DNA of 64,000 nt, from NCBI GenBank assembly GCA_022181065.1, contig BQMY01000121.1, positions 1 through 64,000 on the forward strand, written 5' to 3'. This document shows positions 36,718 through 46,222 of the stretch, piece by piece. The first letter of the stretch is position 1. Every line of letters begins with the position of its first letter. The notes under the pieces were generated by a model that made no database searches, was not told the DNA's origin, and was given only the letters and a program-made list of their open reading frames with translations. The position numbers and the translations under genes are program-made. This stretch comes from Melioribacteraceae bacterium (GTDB lineage Bacteria; Bacteroidota; Ignavibacteria; Ignavibacteriales; Melioribacteraceae).

Positions 36718-37911
36718 TTACGCCTGAGTCTCCCAATTGCGTGGCACAGATATTTGAGGCACCTTGAAGTATTCGTTCAATATCAGGCACGCTGCACCAA
36801 CCGCGACGGAATGATAACCATCAACACTTGTAACAATCTTGAGCGCTTCACTCGTTAAACTGAGAAGTTCCAACTCTATTACGTCCCTGACAGGTTCAAT
36901 TATAAGATCTCCCAATTCGGATATATCTCCTGAAATAATTAGCCCCTCTGGATTCAGAAGCGCGATTGGAGTTGAGATCAGCGTTCCAATAATGTGTCCG
37001 AGGCGTTTTATAAATACTTTCGCTACCTGATCTTCCTGCTTTGCGGCTTCAATAATAACTTTTAAATCTATCGCGCTAATATTATCGCAATAGTGCTTTA
37101 AAACGTGCCCTTCTTCAAGTTTATTGTTAATGGAGATCAGTACATCCCTTATCTTGGGTAAATGTTTATTCAACTCGCCGGCACAGCTGCTTTTACCACG
37201 GTGCAGTTTGCCATTTAGGATCAGTCCTATACCAATTCCACCAACATTCTGGTTGAATTGAGCCAGCACAGTTATTGAATTCACAAAACCTTTACCCTTA
37301 CCTACCCATGCTGCTCCGAGAGCTGCTACATTCGCGTTATTATCAATCATAACCGGGAAATCAAAAACCTCTTCCAAACCGGTCATTACATCAAAATTAA
37401 GCATCGGGATAACATCTGTTGTAACAATTTTCCCCTCAATGCTGTTAATTACTCCGGCGAACGCAATTCCTACCCCAATAAATTTTTCTTTCTCAATCTT
37501 TGATTCCAGAATTACCGAATCAACGCAAAGTTTAATATTTTGAACCAGATCGGGGAGATCTTTGGCAACACTCATAGGATAACTGTGGGCGGTTACAACT
37601 TCACCCTCGAGGTTGAGTACCACCGCTTTAATCTCTCTTGACTCAACATCAAGCCCGACTACATAATGCGAATGGCCATTTAATTTCCAGATAAACGGCT
37701 TTTTACCACCTTTGTCTGTAGACTCCCCTTTACCCAGATTTGTAACGAGATCTTTATTTGAGAGATCCTTGAGAATATTAAATATTGTGGAGGGGCGCAT
37801 ACCCGTTGCCTGAACAAGCTCACTGCTGGAAATTATGTTGTTTTCCCTTATAAGATTAAGAACGATTTGCTCGTTCATATTCTTCAAAAACTTAAAGTCA
37901 CCCTTTAGCAT
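36718..37911 (-). CDS. ROK-family transcriptional regulator (NagC/XylR-like)
   Basis: A 397-aa regulator: N-terminal winged helix-turn-helix (about residues 12-75, NIISSSELVQATGMRPSTIFNILKDLSNKDLV) and a C-terminal ROK sugar-binding domain. The ROK part keeps the sugar-site FPVMIDNNANVAALGAAWVG but lacks the CxCGxxGC zinc motif of NagC and ROK kinases (the region reads HRGKSSCAGELNKHLPK) and has no good ATP phosphate motif (GLDVESREIKAV). So it is a sugar-responsive regulator, not a kinase, and perhaps metal-free. It is followed by GH29 and GH20 genes on the same strand, so it probably controls them in response to fucose, GlcNAc or a fragment thereof. Confidence 0.85.
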   Translation of the reverse strand: MLKGDFKFLKNMNEQIVLNLIRENNIISSSELVQATGMRPSTIFNILKDLSNKDLVTNLGKGESTDKGGKKPFIWKLNGHSHYVVGLDVESREIKAVVLNLEGEVVTAHSYPMSVAKDLPDLVQNIKLCVDSVILESKIEKEKFIGVGIAFAGVINSIEGKIVTTDVIPMLNFDVMTGLEEVFDFPVMIDNNANVAALGAAWVGKGKGFVNSITVLAQFNQNVGGIGIGLILNGKLHRGKSSCAGELNKHLPKIRDVLISINNKLEEGHVLKHYCDNISAIDLKVIIEAAKQEDQVAKVFIKRLGHIIGTLISTPIALLNPEGLIISGDISELGDLIIEPVRDVIELELLSLTSEALKIVTSVDGYHSVAVGAACLILNEYFKVPQISVPRNWETQA

Positions 37912-38072
37912 CTGAAACCCGTATATATCTTCCTAAATACCATTATTAAAATAATAAATTTGTTCGAATCACTTTAACTTATTTGATCAATTGTATAATA
38001 TTTATTACTTACTATAAAAAAAACCATTATTGTTACGATGATATAAGTGGGAAAATTAAAGATTGCTGGACT

Positions 38073-38939
38073 ATGAAATATTTACCAATACTACTAATTG
38101 TACTATTATCATTACCTGGTTGTAAGGAAGAAGATAGCCCCGTTGAATCGGCGGGCAATCTTCTCGGAAATATTACCGGAATAATAACCGATTCAGAAAC
38201 GGGCAATGTAATTCCGCAGGTACTCGTCACTACCCAGAACTCCACAAGCTCTGTTATAACTGATATTGATGGTGTGTTTTTTATCGAGAATGTATCCCCG
38301 GGTAATTATACACTGGTTGCCGAAAAAGCGGAATATGTAGTTTCACAAGTAAGTGTTCGCGTTGATAGCGGTTTAACAACTACGGCAGATATTGTCCTGA
38401 CTAAAGAGAAAGATCCCGAAAGCGGGATTCTTGAGGGACAGGTTATAAATGCATCTGATGATTCCGGCATCGAGACTGCGGTAGTAACAATAACATCCGA
38501 AGATGAATCAAATAGTATTAACCTTACCAAAATATCTGACACGAATGGTAATTATCAGTTTCTTGATATTCCTCCAGGTAATTATGCCGTTTCAGCCAGT
38601 AAGTTTGATTACGTTACCAAGACAATAAACATAAATATAATTGCCGATAGTACTTCTTTTGCCGCTATTCAATTGGTGCCAAAGTATGGAATAATAGAAG
38701 GAACGGTGACAGATAAAGCGACCAATCTCCCTATTGAAGGAGCTCTGATTAGCACAACTCCCGCTACTAACACTGTAACAACAGATTCTGAAGGGAAATA
38801 TAAAATTGATTACGCTCCAACAGCTACCGGAGTGAGTGTTAATTATACCATCAGTGCCGTAAAAGATGGATACACGGATGCTTCTGTGCAAGTCAATGTG
38901 AATCCGGGAAGAACCACAACAGCCAATATTCAGATGTAG
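38073..38939 (+). CDS. Lipoprotein with three CarboxypepD_reg-like repeats
   Basis: 288 aa from the ATG at 38073; the frame extends upstream to 37983 but only the later start begins with a lipoprotein signal (LPILLIVLLSLPGC, lipobox LPGC). Three repeats of about 80-90 residues follow, each opening with G-x-I/V-x-(D/N) strands (LLGNITGIITDSETG, GILEGQVINASDD, GIIEGTVTDKATN) and containing YxxxAxKxxY-like strands (YTLVAEKAEYV, YAVSASKFDYV, YTISAVKDGYT). These are carboxypeptidase regulatory-like beta-sandwich domains, common in outer-membrane and surface proteins of this group. First gene of a three-gene surface cluster. Confidence 0.85.
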   Translation: MKYLPILLIVLLSLPGCKEEDSPVESAGNLLGNITGIITDSETGNVIPQVLVTTQNSTSSVITDIDGVFFIENVSPGNYTLVAEKAEYVVSQVSVRVDSGLTTTADIVLTKEKDPESGILEGQVINASDDSGIETAVVTITSEDESNSINLTKISDTNGNYQFLDIPPGNYAVSASKFDYVTKTININIIADSTSFAAIQLVPKYGIIEGTVTDKATNLPIEGALISTTPATNTVTTDSEGKYKIDYAPTATGVSVNYTISAVKDGYTDASVQVNVNPGRTTTANIQM

Positions 38940-38941
38940 GT

Positions 38942-39658
38942 ATGAGAAAATTAACTCTGCTTTTTATACTGTTACTTTTTACTATAAATCACACTTCCGC
39001 ACAAAAGAAAGACGGAATTCCTGTTTTATCTGATGTACTGGAATATTTTTCCGGATTGGAAAATGATTCGTTGACATTTCTTGAGACTAACTGGTGGAAT
39101 AACAAAGAAATTTCAGAAGTTCTTTCAGGTATCAGGTTTTCCGGGTATTACACAGAAGATAAAACACAGGGAATTGTCCTTTACGAAGTTACAGGATTAC
39201 CGGTTTGGCTTGAGGGACCTGATAATTTTAAGTTTGGCGCTTCCTCGGGGTTTACGCTTAATCCGTTTATTATCCAGTTCAACTATTCAGAACATGAGAT
39301 TGACCTCGGCGAAGCAGATTTAATATTTGCTTTACCACCAATCAATCCGGATGCAAAGTCAGTATTAGTTGATGCGCTTATAGTGAAAGATGTTCATGTT
39401 GAAATTGATTATGTTCCCCTTTCCCTTTTCTGGGGTTATCTCCATTTAACAACAGGAATGATCCTCAATACAAAAATGTATTTTCACGATGAAACGAGCA
39501 AAAGCTATTTTTCACTTGGGCTTCAGACCGGTGCCTTTGTAAAGTATAAAAATATTTTTGTGGGGGCATCAATCGCAAGATTTATGATAAAACCCGACCA
39601 CTTTAAGCACTCTGATGATGTTAAATTTGAAGCAGGATTATGGTTCGATGCGTTTTAA
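38942..39658 (+). CDS. Secreted protein of unknown function, possible outer-membrane barrel
   Basis: 238 aa with a signal peptide (cleavage near NHTSAQ). I do not recognise the family. The second half alternates hydrophobic and polar residues and ends in FEAGLWFDAF with a C-terminal Phe, compatible with an outer-membrane beta-strand protein. It starts 2 bases after the lipoprotein gene and its end overlaps the next start by 11 bases, so the three genes are co-expressed. Confidence 0.6.
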   Translation: MRKLTLLFILLLFTINHTSAQKKDGIPVLSDVLEYFSGLENDSLTFLETNWWNNKEISEVLSGIRFSGYYTEDKTQGIVLYEVTGLPVWLEGPDNFKFGASSGFTLNPFIIQFNYSEHEIDLGEADLIFALPPINPDAKSVLVDALIVKDVHVEIDYVPLSLFWGYLHLTTGMILNTKMYFHDETSKSYFSLGLQTGAFVKYKNIFVGASIARFMIKPDHFKHSDDVKFEAGLWFDAF

Positions 39659-40925
39659 TAAAGCCTTTATATTGATAACTATACTTTCTGCATTAACAAT
39701 TTCCGGGCAGTCCACGATTAACCTTAATCTTCTGGTCAGGTTCAATTCAATACTGAATAGTTCCGAATATCGAATGATTGGATTACCCGGTAATTCCGGT
39801 TTTAAGATATCAGAGTTGATTGACGGTAAATCGGGCTATGACTGGCTTGCCTTTTACGATGATGGAACGGGAAAACTTATCCCCCACACCGATGGTATTG
39901 ATCATGAATTTACTTTTGAAACGGGTCTGGCGTTCTGGTTGATCAGCAAAGAGAATTTCAGGCTACAAAACCTGACAGCCCCTGTTTCAGAGAAAACTGA
40001 AGGCGCAGCCAGAATTTCACTCCATTCAGGTTGGAATATGATAACTAATCCTTACGATACCAGTATAAGTTGGGATGTTGTAAAATCGGCTAATAATATT
40101 AATGACCGGATTTACTATTTCAAAGAAGGCAGATATTCAAACAATTCACTGAGAATGGAACCATATCTTGGTTATTATTTCTTTAATAGATTTGATAAAG
40201 AATATCTTGAGATTCCTGCATCAAGCGGTACAATTTATAAAGAAAATGGTTGTACAGATATTGACACCGTAAAAATTGTATTGAAGTCAGGGATGGAGAT
40301 TTTATCCTCCTATACATTGTTGCTTTCAGAATATGATATCGAAAATGATGTTTATACACAATTTGCGCCACCCGGGAATTTCTCAAAAACCGATATTTTC
40401 ACGCAAGACTATTTCCATTCGCTACCAACAAGTGAAAATATAATTACCTTGGACGATCAGGTTACTATTCCAGTTACAATAAAAAACAAAGTTAACAATA
40501 TTGAATTTGAAATTGTCTCATCAAATAAAAGTATTGATATAAAATTGACGGATCATTTTGGATATGAAGTCGATTATATTCCATCATCTGAAACAGCTTT
40601 TAATTATAATCTGTATATACAAAAAACAGATAGTGATCCTGCTTCTCCAATTCCCGGTAATTATTTGGTAAGTTCGGCGTACCCTAATCCATTTAATCCG
40701 GCAACCAAGATAAGAGTCGCACTCCCCGAGGCCTCAGAAGTAACTCTTGAGGTATTTTCATCCATAGGTGAATTGGTAAAAGTCGTAAATAACAGTTATT
40801 CTTCACCTGGTTACTATGATATTCCTGTTGTGCTATCCGAAAGATCCTCAGGTGTCTATATTTACAGGATACAAAACACAACAGGCGAGTTATTCGCGAC
40901 CGGTAAAATTATGCTTCAGAAATAG
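39648..40925 (+). CDS. Secreted protein with T9SS type A sorting domain
   Basis: 425 aa from the ATG at 39648, which gives a clean signal peptide (FNKAFILITILSALTISGQ); the frame extends to 39615 without support. The N-terminal two thirds is a beta-rich domain of unknown family with FRLQNLTAPVSE and HSGWNMITNPYDTSISW. The last 85 residues are a T9SS type A domain (SSAYPNPFNPATKIRVALP, ERSSGVYIYRIQN, GKIMLQK). It overlaps the preceding gene by 11 bases. It is a likely surface or secreted cargo of a T9SS encoded elsewhere. Confidence 0.8.
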   Translation: MRFNKAFILITILSALTISGQSTINLNLLVRFNSILNSSEYRMIGLPGNSGFKISELIDGKSGYDWLAFYDDGTGKLIPHTDGIDHEFTFETGLAFWLISKENFRLQNLTAPVSEKTEGAARISLHSGWNMITNPYDTSISWDVVKSANNINDRIYYFKEGRYSNNSLRMEPYLGYYFFNRFDKEYLEIPASSGTIYKENGCTDIDTVKIVLKSGMEILSSYTLLLSEYDIENDVYTQFAPPGNFSKTDIFTQDYFHSLPTSENIITLDDQVTIPVTIKNKVNNIEFEIVSSNKSIDIKLTDHFGYEVDYIPSSETAFNYNLYIQKTDSDPASPIPGNYLVSSAYPNPFNPATKIRVALPEASEVTLEVFSSIGELVKVVNNSYSSPGYYDIPVVLSERSSGVYIYRIQNTTGELFATGKIMLQK

Positions 40926-40944
40926 CAGCCACTCACGCTTTATT

Positions 40945-40972
40945 AGAGGATATTAAGAACATCCCTCTTTTC
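40945..40972 (+). terminator. Terminator after the T9SS gene
   Basis: Arms AGAGGAT (40945-40951) and ATCCCTCT (40961-40968) pair with one bulged C around a 9-base loop, followed by a T-rich stretch on the plus strand. It lies between convergent genes; the T run favours the plus direction. Confidence 0.5.
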
Positions 40973-40980
40973 TATTGAGC

Positions 40981-43260
40981 TTAATCTTTGAATTTTTCGT
41001 AAATCTTTTCTGTCAACACATACAATGAAATCTGTTTGGATCCCTCAAGTGTGTAATTAAATTCTGACATCAGATTTTTTATCAGATGTTTTACCTGATC
41101 TTTGGTGCGGTCATCATATACATCAAACTTTTTAGTACCATATTCCCTTACAGCGTTTTCGAAGGAGGTAAACTTTACCAGAGGTTCAAAAATGTTTTCA
41201 CGAAGGTTCTTCAAATAACTGTTGTGCAATTCTTTATACAAATAGGTACTTTCAATTTTATCATCACTAACCTGAATTTCTTGCAATATCGTAGTGAATT
41301 TGGAAGCCAGATTGTTTCTGTGCAATTTTCTTTCAGCCTCGTTCATCCGCTTGCGATACAGATTGTTTTCAATCAATTGCAGATAATTATCACTCACCTC
41401 AATATTATCTCCTGTGTATGGTGAGACAATTTTTTCTCCCATATCATAATTGAGGCAAAAGAGATAATTCATAATATCTTTGTTAATTCTCTCTTCATTC
41501 TTCTGGAATAATGCCTCCTTCATTTGCTGCAGCACACCAAAGTCATAAAGACGTATAAGCGATTCAATAAATCCGCTTGGTATTTTCTTCGAATAATCAG
41601 GATTTTTATCAAAGAACGCTTTGATATGCTGCATTGTGATGAGCGTATTTTGTTTATTATCCTTGGAGTCTGATATTTTCTTTTTAACATAATTGTAGAA
41701 CTCATTAAACAGATTGATCGACTCCCTGCCTGAAAAACCAATTCTTCCTTCATTTTCCGATTCATCAATCAATTTACGTCTGATATTTTTATCAAACTTG
41801 TTATAATCTTCATCAGATAACCATTTTGGAATTTTATTATTGTAGATACTAAGTTTGAGAAGAAGCAGATTATCGTCGCAATATTGTTTATACTGCTCCG
41901 GTTTCTTAATCCAGGCCTTTAACCCGTCAGAAACAGTATTTAACCTTGAACTAATTATGATTTTTGCAAAATTATTTAATACACCCGGTAAAAATTTCAT
42001 TTTTATCTGTGAACCAAATGAATGATAATAAATCTTTACCTCTTCGGTATAGTTCAGAATATAATTTACACTTATCTCCTGAATTCTGTCTTTGAAAGAT
42101 TCTTTAGAGGCAATTCTGCGTTTATCCTCTGGATTCATAACGGCAATAAAGAGAGAATTTATATTTTCTTCAATATCATCAATTTTATGAGTTCCTTCAC
42201 TAATAATACCATGTAAGTCATCAAATCGCTTCTCATTATTCCCTTTTACATCCATTAAAACGTAAACACCGTTATTGGTTTTGGAGTATTTTGAAAATTT
42301 GTACTGAACCAGATTACTATTCTTAAATCTTAATCCTAACTCGTTCTGTATAACTTCATTTGTGAAAACCTTATCCTCAGGTTCATTATCTCCGGGATTA
42401 AATACAGATATACCACGCGCTAATCTTCGATCAAAAATATATCTTCTTACATAGATCATACTAAAAATATCAGCGGGATTTTTTAACCGAGACTGCAATG
42501 TTTCATAAAGAGAGGTACAGATGGTACAAGGCTCATTTTTGAACATCCACTCAAATTCTTTCTTATGAAGAATTTTTATTTTGTCCTCACCGCTGAACAT
42601 TTGTTCAATCACATCATGCCTGTGTTCCTTTGGTATCATCAATATCGGATGGTCATGATTCGGGCATGGTACTTCAAGAATATCGGTCTTATGATTAATT
42701 ATATTTCCAGATGTAATTTGGTAATAGTCTTCCAAAGCTGCATGAATTTGAGAAGATAATTGAGGTCCCAACTTTTCATCATCCAGTCGCCATACAACTT
42801 CATGATAGATACCCTCCGGTCGAGAAGTGTATTCCTGAAATTTCTTCAACAAATTTGTCAGAAATGTACTTTTACCACTTCCGGGAGGGCCTATAAAAAT
42901 ATATATTTTGTTTTGCTGAGTACCTTCATGGAAGGACTCTGATAATCGCATTAACCTGTTAGCCAGAGGCAGATCTGCAAAAAATGGTGTATCAGTATCA
43001 GTTACGAGAAGGTTATCACTATTGATCGTTTTGTAACTGATATTTTGTGGATCATCTTTATACTCATCCTCCTGATTAGTATAAAAAACAATCATGTCAG
43101 AGAATAGCTGAAAGATACTCCTTAAATAGATTAAGGGGTTATCTGCGGCTTTTGACAAATATTCATTAAATGAAATGAGATTACTCCTCTCATCCCGCTT
43201 AATTTTTTTGTTGAGAAATGTGATAACGTCACGAACATTTTTTCTGGATCGGGAAGGCAT
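40981..43260 (-). CDS. Divergent second PrkA-like ATPase/kinase
   Basis: A 759-aa protein at the end of the prkA operon, 2 bases after spoVR. It has an AAA+-type Walker A, IFIGPPGSGKST (about residues 122-132), after a PrkA-like N-terminal region, and a long helical C-terminal half. Between Walker A and the later part is an insertion with CPNHDHP (Cys199, His202, His204) and CTIC (Cys245, Cys248), which could form a metal site. It shares layout with PrkA (serine kinase YeaG type) but is strongly diverged from the 688-aa PrkA in the same operon and should not be assumed active as a kinase. The pairing of two PrkA-type proteins suggests a heteromeric or hierarchical partner. Specific function unknown. 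Confidence 0.7.
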   Translation of the reverse strand: MPSRSRKNVRDVITFLNKKIKRDERSNLISFNEYLSKAADNPLIYLRSIFQLFSDMIVFYTNQEDEYKDDPQNISYKTINSDNLLVTDTDTPFFADLPLANRLMRLSESFHEGTQQNKIYIFIGPPGSGKSTFLTNLLKKFQEYTSRPEGIYHEVVWRLDDEKLGPQLSSQIHAALEDYYQITSGNIINHKTDILEVPCPNHDHPILMIPKEHRHDVIEQMFSGEDKIKILHKKEFEWMFKNEPCTICTSLYETLQSRLKNPADIFSMIYVRRYIFDRRLARGISVFNPGDNEPEDKVFTNEVIQNELGLRFKNSNLVQYKFSKYSKTNNGVYVLMDVKGNNEKRFDDLHGIISEGTHKIDDIEENINSLFIAVMNPEDKRRIASKESFKDRIQEISVNYILNYTEEVKIYYHSFGSQIKMKFLPGVLNNFAKIIISSRLNTVSDGLKAWIKKPEQYKQYCDDNLLLLKLSIYNNKIPKWLSDEDYNKFDKNIRRKLIDESENEGRIGFSGRESINLFNEFYNYVKKKISDSKDNKQNTLITMQHIKAFFDKNPDYSKKIPSGFIESLIRLYDFGVLQQMKEALFQKNEERINKDIMNYLFCLNYDMGEKIVSPYTGDNIEVSDNYLQLIENNLYRKRMNEAERKLHRNNLASKFTTILQEIQVSDDKIESTYLYKELHNSYLKNLRENIFEPLVKFTSFENAVREYGTKKFDVYDDRTKDQVKHLIKNLMSEFNYTLEGSKQISLYVLTEKIYEKFKD

Positions 43261-43262
43261 GA

Positions 43263-44903
43263 TTACGTACCAATTTTTTCTCTGACAATTTTTTTATCTT
43301 TTACGGTATATCTTATTTTTTCATAAACCGGTTCGATATCGGCCGGATTTATATTATCTTTTCTGGCAATTTCCTGATATTTCCTTTGCATTTTTTCCCA
43401 ATCTACTTCCCTGGTGTGCAGAATAACTTTTTCACCCCATAGAAATTCAATTCCTGTCAGTGTATTTGAAATGAAATCACGATAGAGCTCTTTCCCTTCG
43501 AAGACATGCTGCAATATCAGTTCACCATTATCCCCTACTTCAAATTTGATTGATGGAGGGTGATAAAGGCTTTCAAGGATCATATGCTTATAATCAGCTG
43601 CTTTTCTACTCTTGACATAATATTCTTTCACATTCTTTTGCTGATTTATCCTTTGTCCGACAACCATAAGATTGTATTTATCAACAAAATCCTGATTTAT
43701 GAAACTGTTCAGGAAAGTAAAATCGCAATAATTTTCTCGAACATTAAAGATGAAGTCTCTCCCGTTACCACTTTTGCTGTCGAAAGCTTTCCTCAACTCA
43801 AAATCCTGTATCCTCTTAAATTTATAACTCATTTTACCTTTATTCTGCATCTCTTCAATAAACATAAATAAACGCCAGCCAATAGCGTACGGATTTAATC
43901 CCACCTTGCTGATACTTGTAACTTTGGCATTAATTCTCGCGAATGCCACTTCATGACCATGAATCCGGTCATCATTCATAAAAAGTTTTTCATGCCAGTA
44001 ACTAGCCCACCCTTCATTCATTGTTTTAGTTCTTATCTGTGGGGAGAAATAAAGAGAAGTATCCCTCACTATACCCATCACAGTTTTGATCCAGACATTT
44101 TTAGGGTCGTTAAGTTTTTTACTTTCCTGAGCAATAAACTGCATTAAGTCATTGTTTTTAGTTTTTTCTTTTCCCGCTTTGTACTTCCTGAATAAATCTT
44201 CAAACTCCGGATGGATTTTCTCCAATTCCTTAAAATACTTTTTCTCACCATCTTTTGATTCAGTTTCCTGATTAAATTTTTCTATAATTTTTAGAAAATC
44301 TTTCTGACCCGTTTTTTTAACCTCGGGTAAAAACTTATTGAAGTAATAATCAGCTCTGTCACTTAGCGCAAAAAGGTCACCCTGTTCTGTATTATTCACA
44401 TCATCAAAATACCCGACCAGGTTATCAATACCCCTCGAAAACTCCATTGCGTAATCAGCTTCTCTACCATATTTAGCTCTCAACTTTGCCATGATACGTT
44501 TTTCAGTGAGTGCTTTTTCCTTAAAATCATACTCCCAGGTTCTCTCAAAAAACTTATTATTCTGGAAGAAATCTATGTGAGCAATCACATGATAAAAAAT
44601 CATCACATTGAGCCAATCAGGATTATTATCGTTGTAAAACGAGATCGCCGGCCTTGTATTTATTACCGTTTCATAAGGGTTGTGCGGAAATACTTCATAT
44701 TCACCTTTACCACGCAAAACCTGTATATCCTGAAGCCAGTAGTCATAAAGAGTAGGTATCATGTTTTTAGGACTTAACTCAAGCATATCCGTATTGGTAA
44801 CGATATATTCCAAAGTTTCCTTATCGAACTTCAAACCGGCATCGAGCGCGCGTTCCTTGCACCCTTCCATGATCTTTTTTGTATGTTGATTTATTAACTG
44901 CAT
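43263..44903 (-). CDS. SpoVR family protein
   Basis: 546 aa, matching SpoVR/YcgB proteins, a conserved but poorly understood family linked to spore cortex formation in Bacillus and to stress in other bacteria. Conserved features seen: EVFPHNPYETVINTRPAISF, a His-rich segment YHVIAHIDFFQNNKFFERT, and the family core TKTMNEGWASYWHEKLF. The C-terminal part has REVDWEKMQRKYQEIA. It lies 4 bases after the yhbH gene and 2 before the second PrkA-like gene. This group is not known to sporulate, so a stress or stationary-phase role with PrkA is more likely. Confidence 0.92.
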   Translation of the reverse strand: MQLINQHTKKIMEGCKERALDAGLKFDKETLEYIVTNTDMLELSPKNMIPTLYDYWLQDIQVLRGKGEYEVFPHNPYETVINTRPAISFYNDNNPDWLNVMIFYHVIAHIDFFQNNKFFERTWEYDFKEKALTEKRIMAKLRAKYGREADYAMEFSRGIDNLVGYFDDVNNTEQGDLFALSDRADYYFNKFLPEVKKTGQKDFLKIIEKFNQETESKDGEKKYFKELEKIHPEFEDLFRKYKAGKEKTKNNDLMQFIAQESKKLNDPKNVWIKTVMGIVRDTSLYFSPQIRTKTMNEGWASYWHEKLFMNDDRIHGHEVAFARINAKVTSISKVGLNPYAIGWRLFMFIEEMQNKGKMSYKFKRIQDFELRKAFDSKSGNGRDFIFNVRENYCDFTFLNSFINQDFVDKYNLMVVGQRINQQKNVKEYYVKSRKAADYKHMILESLYHPPSIKFEVGDNGELILQHVFEGKELYRDFISNTLTGIEFLWGEKVILHTREVDWEKMQRKYQEIARKDNINPADIEPVYEKIRYTVKDKKIVREKIGT

Positions 44904-44907
44904 ATTA

Positions 44908-46221
44908 TCAGGAAATTAGTTCTTTAATACTTTTTATGAGTCTGGATTCATCAGCTTCATCAGCACGGAATGAGTCAAAATGAAGTTTCTCCCTTTCGTT
45001 ATCGAGTATTCCCGATTTCTTGAGATATCGCTCCATTGTAGATTCACCTCTTCTTGAGTAAGTGTTTTCAGCTACTGTAATTCCCATCCTGTTTGTATGT
45101 TGAAGCAATATTTTTAGCTGCGCCATAGTGTTTACACCTTCATTATCCCAGTCATCTCCGTCAGTGCCGTGAAATACATAGATATTATATTGGCTCGCTA
45201 AATTTTCTTCTTCAATTATTTTATTCACAAGTTTGTAAGCTGCTGTAACTTCTGTTCCGCCTGCTACATTTTTATTGTAATAAGTATAAAAATCAGGTAC
45301 TTCAACGGCTTCAGTATCATGCAAGATAAATCTACTTATTACTTGTCTGTTGTATTGATAAACCAGCCAGGAGTTAATATAAACATGCTGAGTAACGACA
45401 GCTTCTGTAGGTTTTCCATGCATCGAACCCGAATAATCCCGAACGAAAAAAACGATTGCCTGTGACTCATAATCTTTTTCTTTCGATAATATTTTGAACA
45501 TTCTGTCGCCGGGACTCAGGATCATTTTTGAAGTATCAATACGATCTTTTGCGTTGATATACCCAAGTGACAGATTTGTTGAAACCAACCTTTTCAAAGT
45601 TGCTTTTTTATCAAGTATTTGACCGTGACCTCTATTCTTGTCAGTTAAGTCATAGGTATATTTTGTAAGAGAGGTCTTTTTACCTTTATCTTTAATATTG
45701 GGAAGCTCGAATTGTTCAGTCAGAACTTTACCTATGTCGTAGCTATCGGTCCCCATACTATGTTCACCACCTTTACCCTGACCGGCACCTTGTCCTTCAC
45801 CTTCCCCTTCGCGTAACGGCTCTTCACCAATTACTTCTCCCTCACCTTCCTCCCCGCTACCGCCGGTGGAAGGTCCTTCACCCATTCGAGGATCATTATT
45901 CTGATGATAAAATTTCTCCTCACTTGCGGTAGGAACAACAATAATTTTATTTTTACCATCACTGGAAGGTTTTACGAGTTTCCCAAGTCTGATCTTACGC
46001 GGAAATCCATCCTTTTCACGCATCTTATCTTTTGCCAAAAGCCGATCGAGATCAAATATACGTGTTGCGCTGGCACCCACTGATTCGAGAGCAGCGAACG
46101 TGTTATAATCGGTAAAATCGTAAATACCGCGCGGCATACTGCTGAGTTTAAAGAAATCCTTTGTCGTTAGAGGTTCTTTAAGCTCTTTAATCTTCTCTAT
46201 ATTTTTCTTTTTTTCTTCCAT
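44908..46221 (-). CDS. YhbH/YeaH family protein (DUF444)
   Basis: 437 aa. The N-terminal part is charged, followed by a low-complexity Gly/Glu-rich linker (about residues 130-165), then a VWA-like domain with a MIDAS-type motif: VRDYSGSM (DxSxS), GGTEV and HGTDGDDW. This architecture is that of YeaH/YhbH, always found with PrkA. It starts 1 base after the prkA stop and ends 4 bases before spoVR. It probably acts as a partner or substrate of PrkA, which is known of E. coli YeaG/YeaH only at the level of shared stress phenotypes. Confidence 0.93.
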   Translation of the reverse strand: MEEKKKNIEKIKELKEPLTTKDFFKLSSMPRGIYDFTDYNTFAALESVGASATRIFDLDRLLAKDKMREKDGFPRKIRLGKLVKPSSDGKNKIIVVPTASEEKFYHQNNDPRMGEGPSTGGSGEEGEGEVIGEEPLREGEGEGQGAGQGKGGEHSMGTDSYDIGKVLTEQFELPNIKDKGKKTSLTKYTYDLTDKNRGHGQILDKKATLKRLVSTNLSLGYINAKDRIDTSKMILSPGDRMFKILSKEKDYESQAIVFFVRDYSGSMHGKPTEAVVTQHVYINSWLVYQYNRQVISRFILHDTEAVEVPDFYTYYNKNVAGGTEVTAAYKLVNKIIEEENLASQYNIYVFHGTDGDDWDNEGVNTMAQLKILLQHTNRMGITVAENTYSRRGESTMERYLKKSGILDNEREKLHFDSFRADEADESRLIKSIKELIS

Positions 46222-46222
46222 A

